Assembly (NCBI RefSeq): GCF_002742285.1
Contig: NZ_MDGM01000012.1
Coordinates: 744,001 to 808,000, forward strand
DNA length: 64,000 nt
Reading direction: 5' to 3'
Source: Paramylibacter kogurei
Lineage (GTDB): Bacteria > Pseudomonadota > Alphaproteobacteria > Rhodobacterales > Rhodobacteraceae
In this document: one piece after another, positions 17,739 to 25,829 of the stretch
Numbering within the stretch: position 1 is the first letter of the stretch
How the letters are laid out: every line of letters begins with the position of its first letter
Notes under the pieces: generated by a model
Seen by the model: only the letters and a program-made list of their open reading frames with translations
Database searches by the model: none
What the model was told of the DNA's origin: nothing
Position numbers and translations under genes: made by a program

Positions 17739-18124
17739 CTACCCCAAATAATCCATAATTGGGCAATCCGGCCGCTGATCTTCTCCTACATGACTTTATT
17801 AGGTGTTCCAGTTCGTCGTGCAGAGATTGGAGCTCCCATTTTTATCTTCAATTTCCTGAGACTTTTTTTAACGCAATGCGTTTGACCTCTGCGCTCGTGC
17901 GATCCCTGTCTTGAAAGAGGTTCAAGAGCTCACTGCACTCATCAATGCTAAAGCCAAACGCGCGTGATCTTCGAACAAAAAACCAACTTCCGCACCGAGT
18001 TTTCATCATAGGTTATGTATCACGGCGCCGTATGCGCAGGTGCATCCACCAAGTTTATGTGAGCGTATTGACGGCCTGGTTTCACTGGTAATCCGGCGGC
18101 GTTGGTGGCGGATGAAATGTTTAT
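17739..18124 (-). pseudogene. cueR: degenerate cueR (MerR-family copper regulator)
   Basis: The minus strand still spells a CueR-like protein in pieces: NISSATNAAGLPVK at the start, INLVDAP, TYDENSVRKLVF, RRSRAFGFSIDECSELLNLF, RTSAEVKRIAL, ELQSLHDELEHLIKSC and EDQRPDCPIMDYLG. The start codon has become ATA (18122-18124) seven bases after an intact AAGGAG. A TGA replaces the Gly before Y-x-TYDE, an extra T shifts the frame before RRSR, and at least two more shifts follow after the KRIAL segment. Both metal-binding cysteines (KSC and DCP) are still readable. The total span (386 bases) matches a 128-residue CueR. It is divergent from an intact CueR-type promoter. Confidence 0.88.
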
Positions 18125-18135
18125 GTCGAATCTCC

Positions 18136-18166
18136 TTGACCTTCCAGCCACTGGAAAGATTAGATG
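18136..18166 (+). promoter_or_regulatory. CueR-type operator/promoter of the copper-redox operon
   Basis: TTGACC (18136-18141) is followed by a 19-base spacer containing the dyad TTCCAGCCACTGGAA, then TAGATG. This is the over-long-spacer architecture that MerR/CueR activators need, and it closely resembles the enterobacterial copA promoter (TTGACCTTCC...GGAAGG). It lies between the dead cueR and the glutaredoxin-MauE gene. Confidence 0.78.
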
Positions 18167-18220
18167 TACATTACCGCAATGACAAGATCGCCTTTAACTA
18201 ACTCTTCAAGGACGCAGCCG

Positions 18221-18970
18221 ATGACAAAAGCCACCACGCGCAAACATGCCACGCTTTACCGAATGGTAATGAGCGATCACATGTGCCCCTACGGCCTGAA
18301 GGCAAAGGATCTGTTGGAGCGCCATGGGTTCAAGGTCGAAGACAGGCACCTCGAGAGCCGCGAAGAAGTTGATGCCTTCAAGGCGCAACACGACATCAAA
18401 ACGACCCCGCAAATTTTCATCGGCGACGAGCGCATCGGCGGCTTCGATGATCTGAGCGATCATCTTGGAAAACCGGCCAAAGCGAAAGATGGCAAAACCT
18501 ATCAGCCAGTCATCGCCTTATTTTCCATCGCTGCCCTGCTGGCCGTCGTCGTGACGTGGCTGACCCTTGAAGCTCTTTTCACGGGCCGAACCATTGAGCT
18601 GTTCATCTCGATCTCCATGGTGCTCCTTGGACTGCAAAAGCTGCAAGACGTTGAACGCTTTGCGACGATGTTCTTGAATTACGATCTGCTCGCTCAACGC
18701 TGGGTGCGCTATGGGTATATCTACCCATTTGTCGAAACAGGCGCGGGATTGTTGATGATGGCAGGCGTTCTGACGTGGCTTTCCGCACCGGCGGCTCTGT
18801 TCGTTGCAGGCATCGGCGCGATTAGCGTCTTCAAAGCTGTCTACATCGACAAGCGCGAGCTGAAATGCGCCTGTGTCGGTGGAGATAGCAAGGTGCCGCT
18901 TGGATTTATCTCGCTTACCGAGAACTTGATGATGATTGGCATGGCGATGTGGATGTTGGCAAAACTGTGA
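18221..18970 (+). CDS. glutaredoxin domain fused to MauE/DoxX-like membrane protein
   Basis: A 249-residue fusion. Residues 8-85 form a glutaredoxin with the active-site motif CPYG and the TTPQIFIGDERIGG cis-Pro/GSH-binding segment. Residues about 95-245 carry four transmembrane helices of the MauE/DoxX type, ending with a Cys pair (LKCACVGG). MauE-like proteins move reducing equivalents across the membrane, so this fusion probably links cytoplasmic thiols to the periplasm. The start is ATG 18221 with AAGGA upstream; a longer in-frame reading would start inside the promoter. It is the first gene behind the CueR-type promoter. Confidence 0.82.
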   Translation: MTKATTRKHATLYRMVMSDHMCPYGLKAKDLLERHGFKVEDRHLESREEVDAFKAQHDIKTTPQIFIGDERIGGFDDLSDHLGKPAKAKDGKTYQPVIALFSIAALLAVVVTWLTLEALFTGRTIELFISISMVLLGLQKLQDVERFATMFLNYDLLAQRWVRYGYIYPFVETGAGLLMMAGVLTWLSAPAALFVAGIGAISVFKAVYIDKRELKCACVGGDSKVPLGFISLTENLMMIGMAMWMLAKL

Positions 18971-19018
18971 AGACCAAAGGCAGTTGCAACACATACTGCG
19001 CTAAGCTAAGCTTTTGAT

Positions 19019-19366
19019 GTGAAAATACTTCGTGGCATACTCGCGATCACCCTGATTGCCATGCTCTTGATCGGAAACCTGATCGAGAGCGCTGTGCTTG
19101 CTGGAACCTCTGAATGCATAGGAGCGCATTGCCACGAATATACGCCAAACTATGATGCTAGCGAGGCTGGCCATTCACATGAAGGCTCGGATAGCGATCA
19201 GGTTACGCACGACTGCTGCAACCAGATATTTTGCCAAGCGGTGGCGTTGTCGGACTATCCAACCATGGTACGCCCCGTTGGCCTTCAATCGGTGTCTTGG
19301 ATACAAACCGGGCAGCTCGCTGCTGTGAATTGGCCAAGAACACCGAAACGACCACCTAACAGTTGA
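19019..19366 (+). CDS. small secreted Cys/His-rich protein, unknown function
   Basis: A 115-residue protein starting at GTG 19019. Residues 1-28 are a signal peptide. The mature part holds CIGAHCHEY, GHSHEG, HDCCNQIFC and further residues able to bind metal. Nothing catalytic is visible. A protein of similar style precedes cusB at 25830. No strong ribosome binding site is present, so the start is uncertain. Probable role: periplasmic copper binding or sensing (inference from composition and location). Confidence 0.6.
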   Translation: MKILRGILAITLIAMLLIGNLIESAVLAGTSECIGAHCHEYTPNYDASEAGHSHEGSDSDQVTHDCCNQIFCQAVALSDYPTMVRPVGLQSVSWIQTGQLAAVNWPRTPKRPPNS

Positions 19367-19464
19367 TCACGATTTTCGAGCTCTGTTCCATTCTTTTGGG
19401 CAAAGCATGATCTGTCGCGTCCAGCCGGGCGATCGACGTTTTTTCAGCATGTTAGGAAATCAAC

Positions 19465-19908
19465 GTGAACCAAAAAGTCTTACTCATCGGAGCAGGCGCC
19501 ATTGCGGCCGCCACCGTATTTATCTTGCGACAGTCGGAACCTCGGCAGAGCATTCCTCAGGGCATTGACCAGGCGACCCCAGTCACAGATTCAGCTATGG
19601 TGGCAATTACCATGCCAGAAATCAGCGGTAATGCTGTGATCGGGCAAAACATTTTTGAAGGCATTTGTGCGGCTTGTCATGGCGTGCAGGGCATCGGCAA
19701 TGCAGAGGCAGGGCCGCCGCTCATTCACAAAATCTACGAACCCAGTCATCATGGTGACGAAAGTTTTCAGCGTGCGGTTGAAAACGGTGTAACCAGCCAC
19801 CATTGGCAGTTTGGAAATATGCCTCCGGTTCAAGGCCTCACACGTGGCGATGTTGCTATGGTGATCGATTACATTCGCGCAATTCAACGCGCCAACGGAA
19901 TAATCTAA
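19465..19908 (+). CDS. c-type cytochrome, membrane-anchored
   Basis: A 147-residue monoheme cytochrome c. A single N-terminal hydrophobic segment (residues 4-22) anchors or exports it. The heme motif is CAACH (68-72) and a likely axial Met lies in NMPPV. The start is GTG 19465 with AGGAAA upstream. Its position directly before copC-copD-multicopper oxidase suggests that it accepts or donates electrons to the oxidase in the periplasm. Confidence 0.85.
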   Translation: MNQKVLLIGAGAIAAATVFILRQSEPRQSIPQGIDQATPVTDSAMVAITMPEISGNAVIGQNIFEGICAACHGVQGIGNAEAGPPLIHKIYEPSHHGDESFQRAVENGVTSHHWQFGNMPPVQGLTRGDVAMVIDYIRAIQRANGII

Positions 19909-19918
19909 GGATATGATC

Positions 19919-20260
19919 ATGAAAAAACTTACCCTATTCGCTTTGCTTGCAATGCTTTCATCAGGTGCATTTGCCCATTCCCGCGTGGACACAACAGCGC
20001 CTCATAATGGTGCAGTGCTTGCAGAAGTTCCAACCGAAGTCAGTTTCAACTTTGCCAATGATATTCGCCTAACACGGGTCGAAATGACCCATGCAGATCA
20101 CCCTTCTGTTCAGCTCGACCTTGGCGAGCTAAAGAGCTTTGAGCGCGCATTCACGCTTCCTCTGGAAGGCATGGGGCCAGGTATATATCGCATCGAGTGG
20201 CGCGGGCTCGGAGTAGATGGTCATGTGATGCAAGGCGACTTCACATTTACGGTGGAATGA
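19919..20260 (+). CDS. copC: periplasmic copper-binding protein CopC
   Basis: A 113-residue CopC-family beta-barrel. After a signal peptide ending AFA, the mature protein begins with His (HSRVD), which with the D and H of VDGHVMQG makes the usual Cu(II) site. No Met-rich Cu(I) loop is seen, so it is the Cu(II)-only type. The ATG at 19919 has AGG nine bases upstream and is preferred over an ATG two codons earlier. It overlaps copD by four bases. Confidence 0.9.
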   Translation: MKKLTLFALLAMLSSGAFAHSRVDTTAPHNGAVLAEVPTEVSFNFANDIRLTRVEMTHADHPSVQLDLGELKSFERAFTLPLEGMGPGIYRIEWRGLGVDGHVMQGDFTFTVE

Positions 20261-21129
20261 GCATGCCGGATATATGGGGTCAGGCCGCAATCCTGACGAA
20301 GCTTTTGCTGTATGTCGGGGCCTTAGGTGCGAGCGGGCTGATAATTGTTCAGGTTGTCTTTGCCAATGCAACGACTTCTTTGACCCAACGTTTGCGAAAC
20401 CAAACAGTTTTACTCACCGCTTTGGCGTTGGTGGCATCGCTGCTGGGCTTCATGCTGCGTGGTGCAGCCCTGACCGGCAGCGCAGACGGAATGACAGATC
20501 CGGAAATGCTAGGTCTCTTATGGCAGACCCCTGTTGGCGATGCGCTTTTGTACCGGCTCGCGGGGGGCGCATTAATCATCGTCGGATCCTTGATGCCCCG
20601 CTTCGGTCAGTGGGTCGCGCTGGCTGGTAGCGTGCTGTTGCTTTGGTCCTTTGCCAAAGTCGGTCACGTTGCAGACATTGGACCGTTTTATATGCGCCTT
20701 CTATTGTTGCTTCACCTGCTTGGCGTCGCATTCTGGATCGGCGTTTTACCACCCTTGCATCGGCTCTCACAAACACCAGATCTCCTCAGCCAGGCGGCGA
20801 AACTGGGGCATCAATTTGGTCAGGCAGCAATAATCATCGTTCCCGCTCTTTTATTCGCGGGTCTCGGCATGGGGTGGCTGCTGACCGGCACGCTGTCGGC
20901 TTTGATTGGAACGGGTTATGGACAAGCCTTGATGGTCAAAATCGCACTCGTTGTCGTGGTCCTTATGCTGGCCGCGGCAAATAAACTCCGCTTTGTTCCG
21001 GCAATACAGGCAGGAGACGCCAATGCGGCGCGGCATCTGGCGCGATCAATACAAATAGAGACAGCGGTCATACTGGCGGTGCTTGCGGCAACTGCAACGA
21101 TTACCAGTGTGCTCACTTTGCCAAACTGA
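20257..21129 (+). CDS. copD: copper resistance membrane protein CopD
   Basis: A 290-residue polytopic protein with about eight transmembrane helices, of the CopD family that works with CopC in copper uptake or trafficking. The conserved HLLGVAFWIGVLPPL segment is present. The ATG at 20257 overlaps the copC stop (ATGA), and MPDIWG at 20263 is an alternative start. It is followed eight bases later by the multicopper oxidase. Confidence 0.88.
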   Translation: MSMPDIWGQAAILTKLLLYVGALGASGLIIVQVVFANATTSLTQRLRNQTVLLTALALVASLLGFMLRGAALTGSADGMTDPEMLGLLWQTPVGDALLYRLAGGALIIVGSLMPRFGQWVALAGSVLLLWSFAKVGHVADIGPFYMRLLLLLHLLGVAFWIGVLPPLHRLSQTPDLLSQAAKLGHQFGQAAIIIVPALLFAGLGMGWLLTGTLSALIGTGYGQALMVKIALVVVVLMLAAANKLRFVPAIQAGDANAARHLARSIQIETAVILAVLAATATITSVLTLPN

Positions 21130-21137
21130 GGCCCATC

Positions 21138-22433
21138 ATGAACAGACGTGACTTTCTTTTGACCGTCAGCGCGGCGGCAGCCCTGCCAAGCGTCTCACTC
21201 GCACGAGGCCAATATGAGCTGGTCGCCGAGGCAGTGGAGGCACAGATCCTGCCCTCTGCCGAATACGCGGCGACGCGCTCATTTGGCTTTAATGGCGGCT
21301 TGCCCGGTCCGGAAATCAGGGTGCCGCAAGGCCAGCAACTTGACGTTCTGCTGCGCAACCAATTGAATGAGGGCACAGCGGTCCATTGGCACGGTATCCG
21401 CCTTCAGAATGCGATGGATGGGGTGCCAATCCTGACGCAGGAGATCGTCGATCCGCAAAGTACCCATGCCTATCAATTCACGCCTCCCGACGCGGGCACC
21501 TTCTGGTATCACTCCCATTACATGTCGCACGAACAGGTGGCGAGGGGATTGATGGGGCCTTTGATTGTCGAGGAGACCAACCCGCCAGATGTTGATCATG
21601 ACATCACCGCCGTGCTGGCCGATTGGCGTCTGGATGAGACCGGGCAAACGACTGACGATTTCGCCACAATGCACGATGTGGCCCACGCTGGGCGCATGGG
21701 CAACTTTGCGCGCGCTTTCCTGCCTGACGTGTCACTGAGGAAAGGGCAGCGCATCCGGCTGCGGATGATCAACGCCGCAACTGACAGGATTTTCCCGCTC
21801 ACACTGACCGGACTTAAAGGCAAGGTTGTTGCGCTTGATGGCATGCCGCTGTCGTCACCACGGGAGTTTGAAGCCATTGATCTGGCCCCGGCGCAACGCG
21901 CCGATGTTATCGCAGACGTGGAAGATACTCCGGAAATCGCAATGGCGACACGCGAGGGCAGCTATTTGCTTGGTCAAATTGCAATCGAAGGCGACGTGGA
22001 GCCCCGCGCTAGTGCTATACAAATGTTACCGCCAAATGATATTCCGCACCCGAGAAACGTCACACAAGACCTCATACTAACCATGCAGGGCGGCGCTATG
22101 GGCGGCAGGCATGGCGGCGATAATATCTGGGCTTTCAACGATCTTTCGGACCTTCAACTTGTGCCCTTTGCTCGTTTTGAACGCGGAGAGACCGCGCGGA
22201 TCCGCCTCGTCAATGCTACGAGCTTCCCGCATGGTATTCACCTGCACGGTCACCATTTCTTCGAGGCGCACGATGACGGCAGCCTTGGTGATCTGCGTGA
22301 CACGACATTGGTGCAGGCGGGCGAAACAAAGGATATAGTCTGCGTCTTCGACAACCCCGGCAAATGGATGTTGCATTGCCATATGCTAAGCCATCAGGCG
22401 GGAGGTATGAAAACCTGGGTGGAGGTTCTATGA
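21138..22433 (+). CDS. Tat-exported multicopper oxidase (CopA/CueO-type)
   Basis: A 431-residue oxidase that probably converts Cu(I) to the less toxic Cu(II) in the periplasm. The Tat signal NRRDFLLTVSAAAA opens it. Copper ligands appear in order: HWHG (near residue 81), WYHSH (near 124), HGIHLHGHHF (near 370) and the type 1/3 signature HCHMLSHQAGGM (near 412-423). Length is shorter than CueO, in line with two- or three-domain oxidases of alphaproteobacteria. It is coupled to the next cytochrome gene by ATGA. Confidence 0.92.
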   Translation: MNRRDFLLTVSAAAALPSVSLARGQYELVAEAVEAQILPSAEYAATRSFGFNGGLPGPEIRVPQGQQLDVLLRNQLNEGTAVHWHGIRLQNAMDGVPILTQEIVDPQSTHAYQFTPPDAGTFWYHSHYMSHEQVARGLMGPLIVEETNPPDVDHDITAVLADWRLDETGQTTDDFATMHDVAHAGRMGNFARAFLPDVSLRKGQRIRLRMINAATDRIFPLTLTGLKGKVVALDGMPLSSPREFEAIDLAPAQRADVIADVEDTPEIAMATREGSYLLGQIAIEGDVEPRASAIQMLPPNDIPHPRNVTQDLILTMQGGAMGGRHGGDNIWAFNDLSDLQLVPFARFERGETARIRLVNATSFPHGIHLHGHHFFEAHDDGSLGDLRDTTLVQAGETKDIVCVFDNPGKWMLHCHMLSHQAGGMKTWVEVL

Positions 22434-22861
22434 AACTATTTCTGACTATTACGGTGTGCTTTGCTGCAACGAGCGTACTAGCGGATCACGAATTGGACAG
22501 CCGTGATCTGGCGAATGGGCAAGCCTTGTACGTAGAACAATGCGCCGTGTGCCATGGCGCCAATCTCGAAGGGCAACCGGATTGGCGCAGTCCCGGCGAA
22601 AACGGCGTGCTGTCCGCTCCGCCGCATGACCAAACAGGGCACACCTGGCACCACGACAATCAACTTTTGTTTGAATACACAAAGCTGGGTGGGGAAGCCG
22701 CGCTGGCGGCACGCGGGGTCATCGGTTTTGCCAGTGGGATGCCCGAATTTGATGAAACACTGACGGATCAGGAAATTTGGGACATTCTCGCCTATATCCG
22801 TTCGACTTGGCCGGAACGGGTTCAGGGTATCCAATCTGGACGAAATCCACCGCACGAATAA
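22430..22861 (+). CDS. periplasmic cytochrome c
   Basis: A 143-residue protein with a signal peptide (cleaved near LADHE), a heme motif CAVCH (38-42) and a likely axial Met in SGMPEF. The ATG overlaps the stop of the multicopper oxidase, so it is cotranslated and likely its redox partner. Together with the cytochrome at 19465 this gives two small cytochromes around one oxidase. Confidence 0.88.
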   Translation: MKLFLTITVCFAATSVLADHELDSRDLANGQALYVEQCAVCHGANLEGQPDWRSPGENGVLSAPPHDQTGHTWHHDNQLLFEYTKLGGEAALAARGVIGFASGMPEFDETLTDQEIWDILAYIRSTWPERVQGIQSGRNPPHE

Positions 22862-22962
22862 TGCAATGGGATCGGGTAAACGTTGCGTCAATTTCTGGTT
22901 AGTAGCGCTGTGACTTTCACCTCGACGATTAACAAACTTGGGTCAAACAAGGAGACAAAACC

Positions 22963-23417
22963 ATGCTGACACGCCGGAGAACGCTGGGTCTGCTGACCAT
23001 TGCGCCAGCCGCAGCCACCCTTTTGCCGTCAGCTGCATTGGCGCGTGAATCAGAGGTTTTTCAAAACCCGGTCGCGATAAATGCAATCGATCCCGTCGCC
23101 TATTTTGAGCAACAAAAGCCAGTGCCCGGCCAAGCCGAACATGCAAGACGTTGGAATGGCGCAGAATGGCACTTCGCCAATGAAAACAACGCCAACACGT
23201 TCGCGGCAAACCCAGAAGCCTTTGCCTCGGTATTCGGGGGCTACTGTGCCTTTGCTGCGTCGCGTGGTTACCTCGCCCAACGATCCCCGAAGCCTGGACC
23301 ATCTATGAGGGAAAGCTCTACCTGAATGCGAGCTTGAGCGCACAGGAACTTTGGTTGCGGGACGTTCCGGGAAATATCGCCGCCGGTTTGGGCAATTGGC
23401 CAGGCATCCTTGGGTGA
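22963..23417 (+). pseudogene. YHS-domain secreted protein, frameshifted
   Basis: The first 114 codons encode a Tat-like signal (LTRRRTLGLLTIAPAAATLL) and a YHS domain (INAIDPVAYFEQQKPVPGQA to FGGYCAFAASRGY). After GYLA the frame turns to nonsense and stops at 23325. The -1/+2 frame continues the family sequence EAWTIYEGKLYLNASLSAQE and ends PGNIAAGLGNWPGILG at 23417. One C missing from the GCCC run near 23275 explains it. YHS proteins bind copper; the surviving N-terminal part lacks the last 40 residues. Confidence 0.85.
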
Positions 23418-23418
23418 T

Positions 23419-24018
23419 CTACTTGGTGCCCATACGTGTCTCTTGGAGTGACTTTCTCTGAGCATATTCACCACGCCCAGATTTGCTCAATGCCCCCTGA
23501 TCAGTCAGGTCTTTCAGAGCCCGATAACAGGCCTCTTTGGTTAGGCCGATTTCGCTCGCAAGCTGTGTAACTGATCCCCGTAACCGACCACTCGCGACCG
23601 CTAGGTAAACCCGCTCACGCGCGGATTTAACGGCATGAAGCGTCAAAAGCTGGCGGTAGTTTTGTACCTGCGTCGCTAAACGCTTTGTTAGCCTTTCAGA
23701 AAATACGGCATCCTCGCGCTGACGTGTCTGGATGGCGCTCTTTGACAGGCGAATAACTTGTGAAGGCGCGACTGCTACCGCATCACAGTGGTAATGATCG
23801 GAATAGAGGGAAGCCTCCGCAAACATGTCGCCCGCTTTGGCATTTTGAAGTGTCACTGCTGCACCCGCTTCGGTCATACGGGTCAGGCAAATCGCTCCAG
23901 AAACAACAAAAAACACACCCCGTGTCTTATCTCCCTGACGAAAGGCGTGGTCGCCCTTTGCAAGGATCAAAATCGTGTTCGCATCTTCTTTCAGAAGATC
24001 AAAAGGTTCTGGCAACAT
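23419..24018 (-). CDS. Crp/Fnr family transcriptional regulator
   Basis: A 199-residue regulator. Residues about 10-110 are a cyclic-nucleotide-type sensor barrel (HAFRQGDKTRGVFFVVSGAI). The C-terminal winged helix has GSVTQLASEIGLTKEACYRA as recognition motif. No N-terminal Cys cluster is present, so it is not an Fe-S FNR; it looks more like a Dnr/NNR or small Crp-like protein. A TGAT-N4-ATCA palindrome overlaps its start codon, pointing to autoregulation. It faces the YHS gene tail to tail and is divergent from the gene at 24093. Confidence 0.85.
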   Translation of the reverse strand: MLPEPFDLLKEDANTILILAKGDHAFRQGDKTRGVFFVVSGAICLTRMTEAGAAVTLQNAKAGDMFAEASLYSDHYHCDAVAVAPSQVIRLSKSAIQTRQREDAVFSERLTKRLATQVQNYRQLLTLHAVKSARERVYLAVASGRLRGSVTQLASEIGLTKEACYRALKDLTDQGALSKSGRGEYAQRKSLQETRMGTK

Positions 24019-24034
24019 ATGATTTTAATCATAT
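24017..24034. promoter_or_regulatory. FNR/DNR-like palindrome overlapping the regulator start
   Basis: ATATGATTTTAATCATAT has perfect 7-bp arms around TTTA and contains TGAT-N4-ATCA, close to the FNR/Dnr consensus TTGAT-N4-ATCAA. It covers the start of the Crp/Fnr gene and lies 59 bases before the divergent gene at 24093, so one site could control both. Confidence 0.65.
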
Positions 24035-24092
24035 TTCATTTGGGGCGATTAGTCTATCAGAGATTTAGCTTCAACAAAAAACTGGTCCTTCA

Positions 24093-24620
24093 ATGTTCAA
24101 AATTTCGCTTTGCACTTTCCTCGCACTCGCCACCGTTCCTGCATTTGCCCAACAAGCGCACCACCAGTCAGCAGGCCCGACAGAGGTCGGACAATCGGCC
24201 TTCGCCGCAATCTCCGAAATCGTTGAGGTACTTGGAAATGATCCAGAAACGGACTGGACCAAAGTGAATGTCAGCTCCCTACAAAACCATCTCGTAGACA
24301 TGGAGCTTCTTACAATGAGAACGAATGCCACCGTGGAAACGATCGATTTGACTGTTGTGATAACTGTTTTGGGCCAAGGCGAAGCTGTTGGGGCAGTTCA
24401 GCGGTTGACAACGGCCCATGTACCGATGCTTGCGGCTGAGACAGGTTGGGAGGTAGACGTCGATCCGACTAGATCAGGAACGATTTTGCGTATAGCCGTG
24501 AGTTCTGAGACAGAGCTGGCACGGGTGACGGGACTTGGCTTTTATGGCATCATGACCATTGGCGCTCATCATCAGGCGCATCATTTGCAGATCGCTCGTG
24601 GGGATGATCCGCACCGCTAA
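24093..24620 (+). CDS. periplasmic His-rich protein, unknown function
   Basis: A 175-residue protein with a signal peptide (MFKISLCTFLALATVPAFAQ) followed by QAHHQSA and a C-terminal HHQAHHLQIAR stretch, giving possible metal ligands at both ends. The middle is alpha/beta without recognisable motifs. It is transcribed divergently from the Crp/Fnr regulator, with the FNR-like site between them, so it is a likely target. A role in metal or redox stress is inference only. Confidence 0.6.
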   Translation: MFKISLCTFLALATVPAFAQQAHHQSAGPTEVGQSAFAAISEIVEVLGNDPETDWTKVNVSSLQNHLVDMELLTMRTNATVETIDLTVVITVLGQGEAVGAVQRLTTAHVPMLAAETGWEVDVDPTRSGTILRIAVSSETELARVTGLGFYGIMTIGAHHQAHHLQIARGDDPHR

Positions 24621-24808
24621 GGCGTTATTGCACTAAGTAACTTGGCACCATTTGTATGGAATTTGGTATTTTCAATGAGCACCCAGCGAATAGCAAAATG
24701 CTCAATTTCGTATTCACAATGAATGTCCGCTGATGCAGGCTGCGACTGCAGAACTTAGTCTCGTTTCGAAAGTTGGCTATGTGCCGCCAGTAACGGCAGC
24801 CCAATGTT

Positions 24809-25441
24809 TTAACTCTCAGCTGCTTCTGAAATAGCCCACGCATATTCTAGTTCTACACCAAGATATCGAACGGTGCCGTCCACTTTGGTGTGACCAAGTA
24901 GCAATTGAACAGCGCGTAGGTTACCTGTTTTCTTGTAGATTTGGGAAACCTTAGTTCTTCGCATTGAATGTGTTCCATATACACTTGGCTTCAATCCAAC
25001 TGACGCAACCCGTTTCCTAACAAGGCGTGCATACTGTCTTGTCGATATATGAAGTGGTTTGTGAAATCTTCTTGGCCAAAGAAACTATGAACCAACCATC
25101 AGAGGGTATTTTAGCCAACTGGAAACTGATTTACGCGTCCCCTCTGTAATTTCTAAGCACACAGGGTTTTGTATTTTGCTTTGCAAGACTGACGCACGCT
25201 CTTTCATTTGCCCTGCGGCAAAAACATCTGTAACTTTTAATCTTACGAGATCACATCCGCGAAATTTGCTATCGTTGGCCAAGTTGAATAGTGCAAGGTC
25301 TCGAATTCTTTCAGAAATTTCCAGTCGGTCGCTAATAGCCCAAACATGCTTTGGTAAAAGTGGTCTCTTTTGATCGATTAATCGCCCTTTGTTCCAAGCT
25401 GGACGTTTCGGGCAAATGGCGGGTAAATTTGGTGTATGCAT
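24809..25441 (-). pseudogene. tyrosine recombinase interrupted by one amber codon
   Basis: Two segments in the same frame, MHTPNLPAICPKRPAWNKGR... to SSWLKYPLMVGS and then FLWPRRFHKPLHISTRQYAR... to the end, are separated only by a TAG at 25085-25087. Without it the protein has 210 residues, the normal length of this short integrase family. All catalytic residues are readable: FRGCDL (Arg), HSMRRTK (His, Arg), LLGHTKV (His) and GTVRYLG (Tyr). It is probably the inactivated integrase of an older element nested in the island. Confidence 0.85.
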
Positions 25442-25829
25442 GATGTATTCTCCGATCCACTACATTCCTCCTCTCCGCCTACCAGACGTTGCATAGGCTC
25501 AATATCATAGAATAGTTCGATACCGCCAAAGGCTATCTTGAGCCCATTTTACCGATTGCTGCGCTTTGCACGAACGTCAAGTTTTTTAGATGCGGTCAAA
25601 AACGTGTCAAAGCTAAACCGAGTTTTGCCAAAAGTTTATGGCGCTAGAATTTTCTGTGATTCCGGATGTTCGGCAGTCAGCGAGAATAAGGACCGTTTTG
25701 TTGCCATTAGCTCTTTCTTCACAAGATATAAGTATCGCGAAATATAAGTATCGCGAAGAAATGTTATTTTTTCAAAGACTGAAAAAAACGTGACTTGCAA
25801 TTTTTGCGTTTCCGTCTACTTACTGAGCA
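25442..25829. other. intergenic region before the cus-type operon
   Basis: About 390 bases. No protein family is recognisable; a 69-codon frame from a TTG at 25538 has no ribosome binding site or similarity. The right part has a direct repeat (25726-25756) and a plausible promoter, TTGCAA then TACTTA 16 bases later, before the ATG at 25830. Confidence 0.45.
25726..25756 (+). repeat. tandem 15-bp direct repeat
   Basis: ATATAAGTATCGCGA occurs twice, with one base between the copies, each ending in the palindrome TCGCGA. It lies about 75 bases before the first gene of the cus-type operon and could be a pair of operator half-sites or a local slippage duplication. Confidence 0.5.

Noticed and set aside
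25538-25747. 69-codon plus-strand frame before the cus region
   Set aside because: Starts at TTG without a ribosome binding site and overlaps the direct repeat; no recognisable feature.
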